Of a DNA stretch of 64,000 bases, positions 1-8,834 are shown one piece after another. The first letter of the stretch is position 1; each line of letters opens with the position of its first letter. Both the position numbers and the translations under genes were made by a program. Source of the stretch: Chloroflexota bacterium (GTDB lineage Bacteria; Chloroflexota; Anaerolineae; Anaerolineales; UBA11579). The stretch is from the NCBI GenBank assembly GCA_013112575.1, contig JABFGG010000014.1:1-64000 (forward strand). The letters run 5' to 3'. Under the pieces are notes generated by a model. The model was not told the origin of the DNA and did not search any database. It saw only the letters and a program-made list of their open reading frames with translations.

Positions 1-1
1 A

Positions 2-799
2 TCACTCCCGGCCCCACAGTGCTCTGGGCTATCGTCCACCCGTCCCAGAGGCTTTTTTCCCACAATCCCCTATCCTTCAATCTATGAAAGTCTCATAATC
101 AGTGGTACATATATTGGGTGCAGGTCAACATATCCGAATGTTTTAGAAGGTTTGCTAAACCAATCACTCAGCGAGCTGCCTTTTGAGGTTCTGAATTTTG
201 GGGTTAGTGGATATTCAACCTATGATGAAGCCCTCGTGATTGAACACAAAGTATTACAGTGGCAACCGGATCTCATCATCGTCGGCTACGTACTAAATGA
301 CCCTGAGATCGATCCTGTCCAGCCTATTCACCAGCATTTCCAGGCTACAGAATGGTGGCAACACTCTAATATATTGCGCCTGGCATTTGAAGCCAAAAAC
401 GCTTGGGATATCGAACGCCTGGGAGATGGTAACTATATAAGGTATTTGCATGCTCCTGAAGAAAGGAAATGGAGCAGCGTATTAGACAGCTTCGAGAATA
501 TAGCCCGGCTGACAAATGAGCGCGAAATCCCTGTCCTGGTTGTGATCTTCCCGCGCTTATCCCTTGCGAAAACCTGGTCTGATTATCCATTCCGTGATTT
601 GCATGCGCAGGTTGCATCAGCTGCAAACGAACAAGGTTTTTTTGTTATCGATCTCTATGATGAATATTCAAAGCATCCTTCGAGGGACCTGAGAGCTTCG
701 AAGGATAATGCTCATCCAGGCTCTTTCGCCAATCAGTTAGCCGCACAAGAGATCTACAATTGGCTTTCGGATCACCCTGAAATGCTTTCTATTCCATAG
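2..799 (+). CDS. SGNH/GDSL-type hydrolase, 5' end outside or degenerate
   Basis: The frame is open to the left edge of the window, so the gene is treated as 5'-partial. A TTG at 152 is only a possible internal start: recognisable family sequence (STYPNVLEGLL) already begins near 122. Seen: block II Gly (LNFGVSGYSTYDEA), block III Asn (VGYVLND) and the C-terminal DxxH pair (DNAHPG) of SGNH esterases. The usual block I GDS nucleophile motif is not evident; SGTYIG at 101-118 may be its altered counterpart. By family it would be an O-acyl hydrolase acting on envelope carbohydrate or lipid. It precedes a flippase-like gene and a phosphatase-superfamily gene on the same strand, which fits glycan or envelope modification (inference). 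The family is fairly sure; intactness of the protein is doubtful. Confidence 0.6.
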   Translation, partial: SLPAPQCSGLSSTRPRGFFPTIPYPSIYESLIISGTYIGCRSTYPNVLEGLLNQSLSELPFEVLNFGVSGYSTYDEALVIEHKVLQWQPDLIIVGYVLNDPEIDPVQPIHQHFQATEWWQHSNILRLAFEAKNAWDIERLGDGNYIRYLHAPEERKWSSVLDSFENIARLTNEREIPVLVVIFPRLSLAKTWSDYPFRDLHAQVASAANEQGFFVIDLYDEYSKHPSRDLRASKDNAHPGSFANQLAAQEIYNWLSDHPEMLSIP

Positions 800-843
800 A
801 AACGTCAGAGGATTTCAACTGCACCGTCAAGGATAAATCAAAT

Positions 844-1836
844 TTGGCTGAGAGCGAAGTAAAACCCTACAAACCAGAAAAACCATTCCGTTTGGTTCTT
901 TTTTTCTTGCAGCTTTTGCTGGGCCTGTTTATCTTTTTTGCTGTGGTCGTAAGTTTTTCATTTGACTGGCGACAACTTCAAGGCATTCAGCTTTTCCCCT
1001 TATTTGCTGGCTTCCTGCTAACTATCATGATTGCATCCTCGATTGGACTACGCTGGCATCTGATTCTTATAAACCTGACTGGTCAGAAAATCCTGACTGT
1101 AAAACAAGCGACCATATATTTTCTAGTGGGTCGTTTGTTTGGTCTAGCAATCCCTAAGGATGTAAGTGACTTTGCTGGCCGGGCCTATTTGTTGGTAAAA
1201 GAGGATGGTGTTTCATTACAAAAGGCAGCATTTTCTGTTGTTCTCGATCGCTTCTGGGACGCATGGGTCGCTGGTATTCTAATAATTCCTGGCGTATTGG
1301 TTTTTTTATACAAAGTACCTCAGCAGCAAATTGTCCTACTCAATATATTTTTGATCCTGTTTGCCATTTTGTTACCGGCTCTGCTGCCGAACAAGGTGTT
1401 TCTTTGGTTTGGTTCATTATATGAGAAACTGCGATACCGGTTTGCAAAGGTGCCCATAGTTTCTCGTTTTCCTCTATTACTCACACTCCCTGAAGCTTCC
1501 GTTTCCATGCGGCTAAAAATAATCATCCTTAGTTTCATAAAGATTGCGGCTACAATGGGGAGAGCGTATGTTTTGTCTATTGCAATCGGTTTGCCTGTTC
1601 CGTTTAGTTTTTTTGTGATTGCCTCACCGATCGTCCAATTAAGTTTCTTGCTTGCCCTAACACCAGGAGGACTTGGTATAACGGATGCAACCTGGTCAGG
1701 GCTTCTCCTTACACAAGGGCTTTCCTCAGAACAGATCGCTGCCTATGTAGTTGTCCAACGCGTCTTCACTACGGTTTTTATTTTGATTTTAGGTAGCTGG
1801 TCTTTTTTAGTCATAAGAAGGAATTCTAAAGAGTGA
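844..1836 (+). CDS. Flippase-like integral membrane protein (LPG synthase TM / UPF0104 type)
   Basis: A 330-residue, very hydrophobic protein with about eight predicted membrane segments after a short charged N-terminus. The C-terminal part carries the TPGGLGITDA signature typical of the lysylphosphatidylglycerol-synthase transmembrane / YbhN-like family, without the soluble acyl-transferase domain of true MprF. The start is TTG with an AAGGA ribosome site about 10 bases upstream. Its stop overlaps the GTG start of the next gene by four bases, so the two are translationally coupled. Members of this family flip or anchor lipids and often sit in glycan assembly loci. The substrate cannot be told from sequence. 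Confidence 0.75.
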   Translation: MAESEVKPYKPEKPFRLVLFFLQLLLGLFIFFAVVVSFSFDWRQLQGIQLFPLFAGFLLTIMIASSIGLRWHLILINLTGQKILTVKQATIYFLVGRLFGLAIPKDVSDFAGRAYLLVKEDGVSLQKAAFSVVLDRFWDAWVAGILIIPGVLVFLYKVPQQQIVLLNIFLILFAILLPALLPNKVFLWFGSLYEKLRYRFAKVPIVSRFPLLLTLPEASVSMRLKIIILSFIKIAATMGRAYVLSIAIGLPVPFSFFVIASPIVQLSFLLALTPGGLGITDATWSGLLLTQGLSSEQIAAYVVVQRVFTTVFILILGSWSFLVIRRNSKE

Positions 1837-3491
1837 CAAAAGTTCTAACAATTGGTCTGGATGGGGTTCCCTTAGATTTATTGATCCCATGGGTTGAAGC
1901 TGGGAAATTACCCACAATTGCCCGCTTGATGGAGCAGGGTTCCTTTGGCAATGTTAATTCCACTACCCCACATACTTCCGGGCCTGCCTGGACATCTTTC
2001 ATGACGGGCAAGAACCCTGGCAAAACAGGCATTTATGATTTCCTGCGTCGTCAAAAAGACAGCTACACTTTTTTACCCAACAATTCGCGGAGCCGCGCGG
2101 CTAAATCCCTGTGGTCGCTATTGAGCGAAGAAGATAAACGTGTGATTGTTATGAATGTCCCTTTGACCTATCCCGTAGAGCCTGTAAATGGTCTGGTGAT
2201 TAGTGGTTGGATGACCCCTTATGGCAAAACGGATTTTACATACCCGCCTCATTTGCTGGAAGAGTTGGAAAAAGAAATTGGTTCGTATCATATCTATCCG
2301 ATAGAAACCTTCTCAGAGAAACATCCAGAGAATTTTTTTTCTGCCAGTAAAAAGCTGTTATCCATGAGAACCAAAACAGCGCTGCATCTCATGGAAAAAG
2401 AAGATTGGGACTTCTTCATGACGGTCTTTTTTGATACGGATCGCATGTTACATCAGGTGTGGCACTACCTCGATGAGCATCATCCACTTTATGAAGATCA
2501 CTGGAATGAGGATTTAGCCCAACCGGTAATTGAATATTTCCAGGCCATTGACCATAGTATTGCGCAGTTGGTCGAAAAGGCCGGAGAAGATACCAATGTC
2601 GTGATAATGTCAGATCATGGCATGGGGCATTGCCGCAACATGATCGTCTTGAATACATGGTTGTTGCAAAAAGGGTTCTTAAAACTTAAACGCAACCCGT
2701 TCACGCGGCTGAAACGCGTCCTTTTCAATTTGGGCTTCACTATTCGCAATGTACACCGCCTCGCCGATTCCCTTAATTTGGCGCGTCATGCCGAATACAA
2801 GATGATGTATTCGGCAGACCGCCTGTTAAAGAAAGTGTTTTTATCCTTCGATGATATTGATTGGTCGCGGTCCAAAGCCTATTCCTTTGGGCGCAGCAAT
2901 GGACCCATATTCATAAATGTAAAAGGAAGGGAACCTGAGGGAATAGTAGAACCCGGTGAAGAATACGAAGCGATTAGAAGAGAAATTGCATCTATGGCCG
3001 ACCAATTGATTGATCCAGAAACAGGTGAAGTTCTAGTTGGTCAAATACTGTGGCCAGAGGATATTTATAGTGGGCCTTTTGCAGATGAGGCCCCTGACCT
3101 CATATTTGAACCTGCTAACCAGGGGGATAAATTCTATGGCTTATCAGATTTTGGTTCTAACAAAGTCATCCACCCCTTTTACCGTTATACAGGCATGCAT
3201 CGCCAGCATGGCCTTTTTATCTTATGCGGTCCAGATTTTTCGGCAGGTGTTGATGTTAAAGGTGCACAGATCATCGATTTTGCTCCCACACTTCTGCATG
3301 CTATGGGTCTTCCTATACCGGATGACATGGATGGGAGACCCTGGCTAGAGGTTTTTCGCGGCAAGAAAAAAGAATCTGCTGTATGGGCTGAAACTTCGAG
3401 CGACGGACAATCGCGTAAAACAGAGGGATACTCACAAAGGGATGTTAGCGAAATTGAGGATCGTTTGCGCAAGATGGGCTATTTAGGATAG
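1833..3491 (+). CDS. Alkaline-phosphatase-superfamily phosphodiesterase/phosphotransferase
   Basis: A 552-residue protein with the type I phosphodiesterase / nucleotide pyrophosphatase fold. Seen: LDGVP with the first metal Asp at residue 10, a Thr-rich nucleophile segment followed by PAWTSFMTGKNPGKTG (residues 44-66), DTDRMLHQVWH, SDHGMGH and a late GMHRQHG His. These match the two-metal site of the superfamily. No signal peptide or membrane segment is evident, so it is probably cytoplasmic or membrane-associated through its partner. The GTG start overlaps the stop of the flippase-like gene, making a coupled pair. It could cleave or transfer a phospho-head-group linked to a lipid carrier; the substrate is inference. 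There is no clear terminator after it. Confidence 0.8.
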   Translation: MTKVLTIGLDGVPLDLLIPWVEAGKLPTIARLMEQGSFGNVNSTTPHTSGPAWTSFMTGKNPGKTGIYDFLRRQKDSYTFLPNNSRSRAAKSLWSLLSEEDKRVIVMNVPLTYPVEPVNGLVISGWMTPYGKTDFTYPPHLLEELEKEIGSYHIYPIETFSEKHPENFFSASKKLLSMRTKTALHLMEKEDWDFFMTVFFDTDRMLHQVWHYLDEHHPLYEDHWNEDLAQPVIEYFQAIDHSIAQLVEKAGEDTNVVIMSDHGMGHCRNMIVLNTWLLQKGFLKLKRNPFTRLKRVLFNLGFTIRNVHRLADSLNLARHAEYKMMYSADRLLKKVFLSFDDIDWSRSKAYSFGRSNGPIFINVKGREPEGIVEPGEEYEAIRREIASMADQLIDPETGEVLVGQILWPEDIYSGPFADEAPDLIFEPANQGDKFYGLSDFGSNKVIHPFYRYTGMHRQHGLFILCGPDFSAGVDVKGAQIIDFAPTLLHAMGLPIPDDMDGRPWLEVFRGKKKESAVWAETSSDGQSRKTEGYSQRDVSEIEDRLRKMGYLG

Positions 3492-3970
3492 CTCATACTG
3501 GTGGAGCGACTTTCTTCTTCAATTGCTATCCTTTCCAACGAAGCTACTTGGATCAACCACAAGCAGTATCATGCAGGCGCCACGTTTTTGAACAATTCGA
3601 ATGTGCAAAAGCGCCATTATTGACCTTTCAAACCCTCTAACGTCTGTTCCAATAAGCTGGAAAATATCCCGTAACCCTTTTCTTCACTGTCAAACTATCA
3701 TGCATAAGATTCATGCCGATAGCTTTTTAGATCGCTGGCCATCCACAAGTTGAATGCTATAAACTGTGTGTCCGTTTCGAAAACTGTGGCGCTAATGCCT
3801 GAGTAGCAAAACGTCACTAGGGAAAATATTATTGGATAGAATGGGTGCTACAATAACTCATATCTTGTTGGCCAAATTAAGCATTCCTGCAACTTTTGTC
3901 TGTTTAAAACGTCTATATATAGCATGAGGCCTGTTACCAAAATCCTAAACCTTTTCCCTGTGTCGTTCTT
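3492..3970. other. Intergenic region without a recognisable gene
   Basis: About 480 bases that carry no convincing reading frame in either direction. An extended -10-like box (TGC then TACAAT, 3846-3854) lies about 115 bases before the methyltransferase gene, but no good -35 accompanies it. No hairpin terminator or repeat stands out. The low coding quality here may reflect a decayed gene. Confidence 0.5.
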
Positions 3971-4690
3971 ATGAGAACTATCCTGGACATGATCTCCCAG
4001 GTGGTCAATAATTTTGGCATGTGGGTGCGCATCATTTTGGGAAGCCGCCACATGCTGCGCTTTCGCTCCATGACCAATGAGGAGCGCTTTACCAAGATAT
4101 ACGATGAGAATATGTGGGGGGACACAGAAAGTCTTTCCGGAACTCTATCTTCAATGGAAGGGGCTGCCCCCATTCGGGAACAGTTGCCTGCTTTTATTGA
4201 AGATCTCCAGGTAGGAACTTTCCTGGATGTACCTTGCGGTGACTTCAACTGGATGAACGATATGGACTTGCCGGTAAAGAAATATATCGGTGCCGATATT
4301 GTCAGGTCCATGATCGATGCCAACCGCCGCCAATATGCTAATGAGGATCGTGAGTTCATTTACCTGGATGTGATGAACGAGGCTTTGCCGCAAGCCGATC
4401 TCATCTTCTGCCGGGAGTGCTTCATCCACTTTTCCAATCAGGATATCCAACGCACCCTGAATAACTTCAGGCAAAGCGACGCCACATATTTGCTGACCAC
4501 TACCCACCCCGAATTAAAAAAGAACGTAGATATCGAGACGGGGTTCTGGCGTCCCATCAATTTGCAGGCCGCCCCATTTCATCTGCCTCCCCCGCTGAAA
4601 TTGTTGACTGAGTATGCCAATAGCAACGGCGTCCTGGGCAAAAGTATGGGCTTGTGGCATATCTCCGATCTGGGGATTGAACGCGATTAG
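3971..4690 (+). CDS. Class I SAM-dependent methyltransferase
   Basis: A 239-residue protein with a Rossmann methyltransferase core. Motif I is FLDVPCGDFNWM (about residues 83-94), the acidic residue of motif II is in GADI, and the motif IV region reads ADLIFCRECFIHF. The N-terminal 60 residues are an amphipathic region with several Met codons, so the exact start is uncertain; no strong ribosome site precedes the chosen ATG. The acceptor is unknown. Location among envelope-type genes suggests a small-molecule or glycan methyltransferase, but it is separated from both neighbours by long gaps and may be transcribed alone. Confidence 0.75.
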   Translation: MRTILDMISQVVNNFGMWVRIILGSRHMLRFRSMTNEERFTKIYDENMWGDTESLSGTLSSMEGAAPIREQLPAFIEDLQVGTFLDVPCGDFNWMNDMDLPVKKYIGADIVRSMIDANRRQYANEDREFIYLDVMNEALPQADLIFCRECFIHFSNQDIQRTLNNFRQSDATYLLTTTHPELKKNVDIETGFWRPINLQAAPFHLPPPLKLLTEYANSNGVLGKSMGLWHISDLGIERD

Positions 4691-4826
4691 GCCTGCGATG
4701 ATAAACTTCAATTGGCTGTCAGGGTTAGCATTCTTCCTGGATTGAAGCTGCAGCCTAAAAGATGTTGAGGGAAGTTAATTTGGGTGCTTACATGTTGGGT
4801 GTTCGCCAGGCTATCCGAGGCGTATT

Positions 4827-5264
4827 TTGGGGAGTATTGCTTTTGCGGGAATAGATATGCTGATTGCATTAGCAAAAAACTTCCCGGAGGAAATTTCGTT
4901 TGAATTACTGTTCTTACCGATATATTTTTTGATAGCTGCTGTATTAGTATCTTTCCTCGCTTTGATTCCTGGGATACTTGGAGGAATTGCTGTTCAAAAT
5001 CTTCTTACCCTAAGAAAAATGTTCGACCGGACTTCCAAAATATCAGGCACAGTGATAGGTGCGCTTGGCGGCGCATTAGCAGGCATTGCGATAAGCTCAA
5101 CAGTTATATATTTAGACTACCAACTTGTCTCCTCTACTGGCCATGGTAGCGTTTCTGTGAATTTAATACGTTCAAAGTACGGAAGTCTTATCGCTACCAT
5201 TGCTGGCGCATGGGCAGGAAACCAGATTGATCAGAAGTTAATCACTAAACCTATAGATAAATAG
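4827..5264 (+). CDS. Hypothetical membrane protein, Gly/Ala-rich helices
   Basis: 145 residues, not recognised. Two long hydrophobic helices at the N-terminal half are followed by a Gly-rich GALGGALAGIAIS segment and a last amphipathic helix ending in a charged tail, so three to four membrane passes are likely. The start used is TTG; an ATG at 4857 is an equally plausible start, giving 135 residues. Convergent with the 7TM sensor-domain gene only 28 bases away. No function is proposed. Confidence 0.5.
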   Translation: MGSIAFAGIDMLIALAKNFPEEISFELLFLPIYFLIAAVLVSFLALIPGILGGIAVQNLLTLRKMFDRTSKISGTVIGALGGALAGIAISSTVIYLDYQLVSSTGHGSVSVNLIRSKYGSLIATIAGAWAGNQIDQKLITKPIDK

Positions 5265-5292
5265 AAAACAAGTTATCTGTAGATACCCACAT

Positions 5293-6030
5293 CTATCCCC
5301 CAACTGCTTCTACCTCGCCATCCGGCGTTTTCCAGGGAGCAGCATCGAAACCAAAGATAGCTGCTATGAATCCAACGCAGCTCAGTGCCAAACCGAATGG
5401 CGTCCAATCGATGGCTGGCAGAGGATTTAGACCGGCCAGGAATAATATATTTGCCCCCCAGGGAAATACAACTGCTGTTGCCAAAATAAGTGCTTGCCAG
5501 CGTGCCCGTCCCGAAAATCGGATGACGCCAGTTAGTATAAATATCGCGCCTATCAGTAACATAATGTACGAGTAAGCAGTATGTACCCAAAACCAGATGC
5601 CATATTCAGTGGCCAGGTATGTAATGCCCTGATCAGTTTGCACGCCAGTATCCCTCCAAAACCAGCCATGGAGTTCATTGCTCCCCATTAAGAGTATTGA
5701 TACAGCAGGAATGATAAATAGTGTGCTTATCAAATATCGTGTCGAACGATGGCTTTGGTTCACGAAATGCATGGAGAAAAGGAACCAAAAGACCGGCACT
5801 GTGATAATTCCCACATAGGCTACCTTTGTCAACAAGATCTTATCAGTGAGACCCACAGAAAGAAAATTAAACGAGTAGGCCACCAGCCAGATAGTGGCAG
5901 AAGTCAGCATGGCTCGGAAAGTCCAGGGCCATTTACTTCTGTCCTGCTGCATCCATGTGAAGGCAGTCAGGAATATCATCACAAACCCTATCAGGATAGA
6001 GGCGGAGGCGAAGATTGTATTGGCGCTCAT
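5293..6030 (-). CDS. Stand-alone 7TM sensor domain protein (histidine-kinase N-terminal 7TM type), copy 2
   Basis: 245 residues with seven predicted membrane helices resembling the 7TM input region found at the N-terminus of some histidine kinases and GGDEF proteins: an R(A/S)xLTSATxWLxAY segment, a VAYVGIITVPVFWF segment and a WVHTAYSY segment. No kinase, HAMP, PAS or GGDEF domain follows; the protein stops shortly after the last helix. The ATG at 6030 was preferred over a GTG 18 bases upstream because GGGAG lies six bases before it and the paralogue aligns from here. The second gene of a tandem pair with the copy at 6128-6856, to which it is clearly related over its full length. Might be a sensory or structural membrane subunit; the signal is unknown. 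Confidence 0.7.
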   Translation of the reverse strand: MSANTIFASASILIGFVMIFLTAFTWMQQDRSKWPWTFRAMLTSATIWLVAYSFNFLSVGLTDKILLTKVAYVGIITVPVFWFLFSMHFVNQSHRSTRYLISTLFIIPAVSILLMGSNELHGWFWRDTGVQTDQGITYLATEYGIWFWVHTAYSYIMLLIGAIFILTGVIRFSGRARWQALILATAVVFPWGANILFLAGLNPLPAIDWTPFGLALSCVGFIAAIFGFDAAPWKTPDGEVEAVGG

Positions 6031-6127
6031 GATTTGCTCCCAGGCCACATGCCCCTTAATTTGCTCTATTTCAACTTAGATAATTCAAAATCAATTGTCT
6101 TGATCAAATTGATTGTTCGAGATCTTT

Positions 6128-6856
6128 TCACACGGATACCTCGCCATCCGGCGTTGTCCAGGGTAGGGAATCAAAGCCAAAGATGGCGATCATAAACCCG
6201 ACACAACTAAGCGCACCTGCAAATGGCGTCCAATCGACGGCTGGCACAGGATTTAATCCGGACAGGAAGATCACATTGGCGATCCATGGGAAAGCAACTG
6301 CCAATGTCAGGATCAAGGCCTGCCAGCGTGCCCTTCCTGAATAGCGGAACACACCGGCCATCATGAACAGCGTGCCGGCCAGCAACAATACGTAAGAATA
6401 AGCTGTATGCACCCAGAACCACAGCCCGTATTCACTTGAAAGATAGGCAATGCCGTTGTCTGTGAGTAAGCTCGTCCTGGCCCAGATCAGTCGATGGGCT
6501 TCGTTTGTGGATGCTAACAAGGTCGTGATCACCGGGATGATCAGGGCAGAGAAGATCAGCGATCTCGTCAGCCGTTGTGATTGGTTCACGAAATAGAGTG
6601 AAAAAAAGAACCAAAAGACTGGCAAAGTAGAGATTCCCAGATACTGGATCTTGGCTAATAAGATCTTGTCAGACACACTTGAAGAAACAAAATCGAAAGC
6701 ATAAGCCATCAGCCAGACCGTGGCTGATGTGAGCAAGGCCCTGAAGGACCACGGCCATGCTGTTCTATCTTGCTGGATCCATGTGAATCCAGTCAGGAAG
6801 ACCATGACAAATCCTATGATAATAGCAGCCGAAGCTAAGATGGTTTCCTGGTTCAT
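6128..6856 (-). CDS. Stand-alone 7TM sensor domain protein, copy 1
   Basis: 242 residues and seven predicted membrane helices, the upstream member of a tandem duplication. It shares with its neighbour the blocks LTSATVWLMAYAFDF, QYLGISTLPVFWFFF, GLWFWVHTAYSY, SGRARWQALIL, NPVPAVDWTPF and a TPDGEV tail, differing mostly in loops. Like its partner it lacks any output domain. The conserved WVHTAYSY and WTPF aromatic positions suggest both keep the same ligand pocket. The gap between the genes is about 100 bases, so they could be one transcript. An isolated 7TM module of this family is unusual; function not known. Confidence 0.7.
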   Translation of the reverse strand: MNQETILASAAIIIGFVMVFLTGFTWIQQDRTAWPWSFRALLTSATVWLMAYAFDFVSSSVSDKILLAKIQYLGISTLPVFWFFFSLYFVNQSQRLTRSLIFSALIIPVITTLLASTNEAHRLIWARTSLLTDNGIAYLSSEYGLWFWVHTAYSYVLLLAGTLFMMAGVFRYSGRARWQALILTLAVAFPWIANVIFLSGLNPVPAVDWTPFAGALSCVGFMIAIFGFDSLPWTTPDGEVSV

Positions 6857-7113
6857 ATAATGTTTTTCCCAAACAACAGGCAGAGATATTCAATAATTAT
6901 ATTCGGTTCATAGGCAACTGTCTATCAAAAGCATTTCACAAACCTGACAGGTGAACGCATTCCATTGAGAAACTGTCTGCCCTGGCAACTTTCGATGTTA
7001 ACTATGTGGTGATGCGAAACCTATCGAGAATCTTCTTGAAGGAATATGACAATTGGCCTAAATAGCTAGGTTAATTAAAGCTGTTTTCGGTTAAAATGAT
7101 CTAGGGTTGAAAG

Positions 7114-8745
7114 ATGAAAAGGAGCCAATTCCCACTGCATGCCATTATATTAAGCATATATCCTATTGTGTTTCTTTTAGCCTATAATTTGCGATTTGTC
7201 AGCCTGGAGTCCTCCTATCGTTCATTGACCTTATCGTTAGGCGCAACTTTAGTATTGTTGCTTAGTATTTGGGCCATCCTAAAGAATTTGGAAAAGGCCG
7301 GAGCAATTTGCTCTCTATTGATAGTTTTGTTCTATTCATTTGGGCAGATCCAGGACAGCCTGAACGTCACTTTTAGCTCATCTTCCCTGGTCTGGCTTTG
7401 GCTGCTTGTTTTTCTTTTGATTTCCTACGGGATCGTCAAACAAGATTTTCCTGAGAGTTTTACAAAGTACCTGAATTTCTTTAGCATCATCTTGTTTATT
7501 TTCCCAATGAGTACCATTATTTTTTTCCATCTTCCAGTTGTGGATCTTGACCGATCCGACACAGATGTTTTCGCGGATCTGCGAGGTGAAGCCCTTGCCG
7601 AACAGTATTTGCCCTCATTGGCCCCAGGCGAAAAGCCTGACATCTACTATATCATTTTTGATTCGTATGAAAGAGCCGATAAACTCCTCGAACTCTACGG
7701 CTATGATAATTCTGATTTTATTAGCTCCTTAGAACAACGCGGTTTTTATGTTCTTTCATCCAGCCGGTCGAATTACCTCAATACAACCTATTCTCTCAAT
7801 ACTTCATTGAACATGCTTTACGTTCACAACCTGCCTAAAAAGGCCTTCTTCGATTCTTTTGGCAATTTGAATAACAACCATGTCACCGATTTCCTCCGTG
7901 ACCAAGATTATCAGATCGTCGTTTTTAAGTCTGGGGCGAAGGATACAGATGAGCAATACGCAGATATATTTCTTGCACCATTAGAAGCCCAGAACCTTTA
8001 TCGGCCCCCGATTAATTCATTTGAACAACTACTATTTAAAACTTCGATGGGCAGGCTTCTTCTGCAAGGGGAGACAGGGCATCAACCCTCAACAGCAAAC
8101 AGCAATGCAATAGTTGCCTCTGTAAATCGTGAGCTTTCGCAAAGACGGGAGACAATATCGTACGCCCTTGAGCACCTACCTGACTACGCGGCTGAAGCCC
8201 AGAACCATTATTTATTTGCTCACATTCTTCTGCCGCACATCCCTTTTTTATATGGGCCAGAGGGACAGTCGTTAGATTATCAGGAAAACCTTGGTCATTT
8301 CTGGTACGAACCCGAACCTGAGAACTATGACGAATACTATATCTATCAAATTGAATATTTAAACACGACGATCATATCTACAATTGACCGCATACTCGAA
8401 GATTCGACCAAACCTGTCATCATCATTCTGCAAGCAGATCATGGCGATGGCAATTATCTTGATCCGGATAACCTCACCTCGGTTGGCGTTGACACGCGGT
8501 CTTCCATCTTAAATGCAATATACTATTCCGATCAGGACTATTCGGACTTCTATCCTTCGCTGACCCCGGTTAATACCTTCCGCATTATCTTCAATAATTG
8601 GTTTGGAACCAGTTATCCGCTATTACCCGATGAGGTTTATGCCAACGAACACCCCTCTGAATTATCCCCTAACCAAAAACCCAACTTTATCGATGCTTGC
8701 CTGGAATTTAATATCTGCATTTCGCATGTTGAAGAAGCCCCTTGA
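7114..8745 (+). CDS. Membrane-anchored sulfatase/LTA-synthase-like hydrolase
   Basis: 543 residues. About five membrane helices in residues 1-140 precede an extracytoplasmic alkaline-phosphatase-superfamily domain. Seen: PDIYYIIFDSY with the likely metal Asp183, an NTTYSLNTSLNMLY segment placing a Thr/Ser nucleophile as in LTA-synthase-like enzymes, and LQADHGDG with the late metal Asp-His pair. This architecture is known for phosphoglycerol and phosphoethanolamine transferases and membrane sulfatases. It probably modifies an envelope polymer outside the membrane. ATG start with a weak GAAAG ribosome site. Second superfamily member in the region after the gene at 1833, but with a different, anchored architecture. 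Confidence 0.75.
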   Translation: MKRSQFPLHAIILSIYPIVFLLAYNLRFVSLESSYRSLTLSLGATLVLLLSIWAILKNLEKAGAICSLLIVLFYSFGQIQDSLNVTFSSSSLVWLWLLVFLLISYGIVKQDFPESFTKYLNFFSIILFIFPMSTIIFFHLPVVDLDRSDTDVFADLRGEALAEQYLPSLAPGEKPDIYYIIFDSYERADKLLELYGYDNSDFISSLEQRGFYVLSSSRSNYLNTTYSLNTSLNMLYVHNLPKKAFFDSFGNLNNNHVTDFLRDQDYQIVVFKSGAKDTDEQYADIFLAPLEAQNLYRPPINSFEQLLFKTSMGRLLLQGETGHQPSTANSNAIVASVNRELSQRRETISYALEHLPDYAAEAQNHYLFAHILLPHIPFLYGPEGQSLDYQENLGHFWYEPEPENYDEYYIYQIEYLNTTIISTIDRILEDSTKPVIIILQADHGDGNYLDPDNLTSVGVDTRSSILNAIYYSDQDYSDFYPSLTPVNTFRIIFNNWFGTSYPLLPDEVYANEHPSELSPNQKPNFIDACLEFNICISHVEEAP

Positions 8746-8834
8746 ATTGAGAACAGCATCGCCTTCTTACCCTGCCGCGTTTAGTAGCGAACACGGCAAC
8801 TAGGAGTATGATCTGTGTTATACCCAGGACCAGG

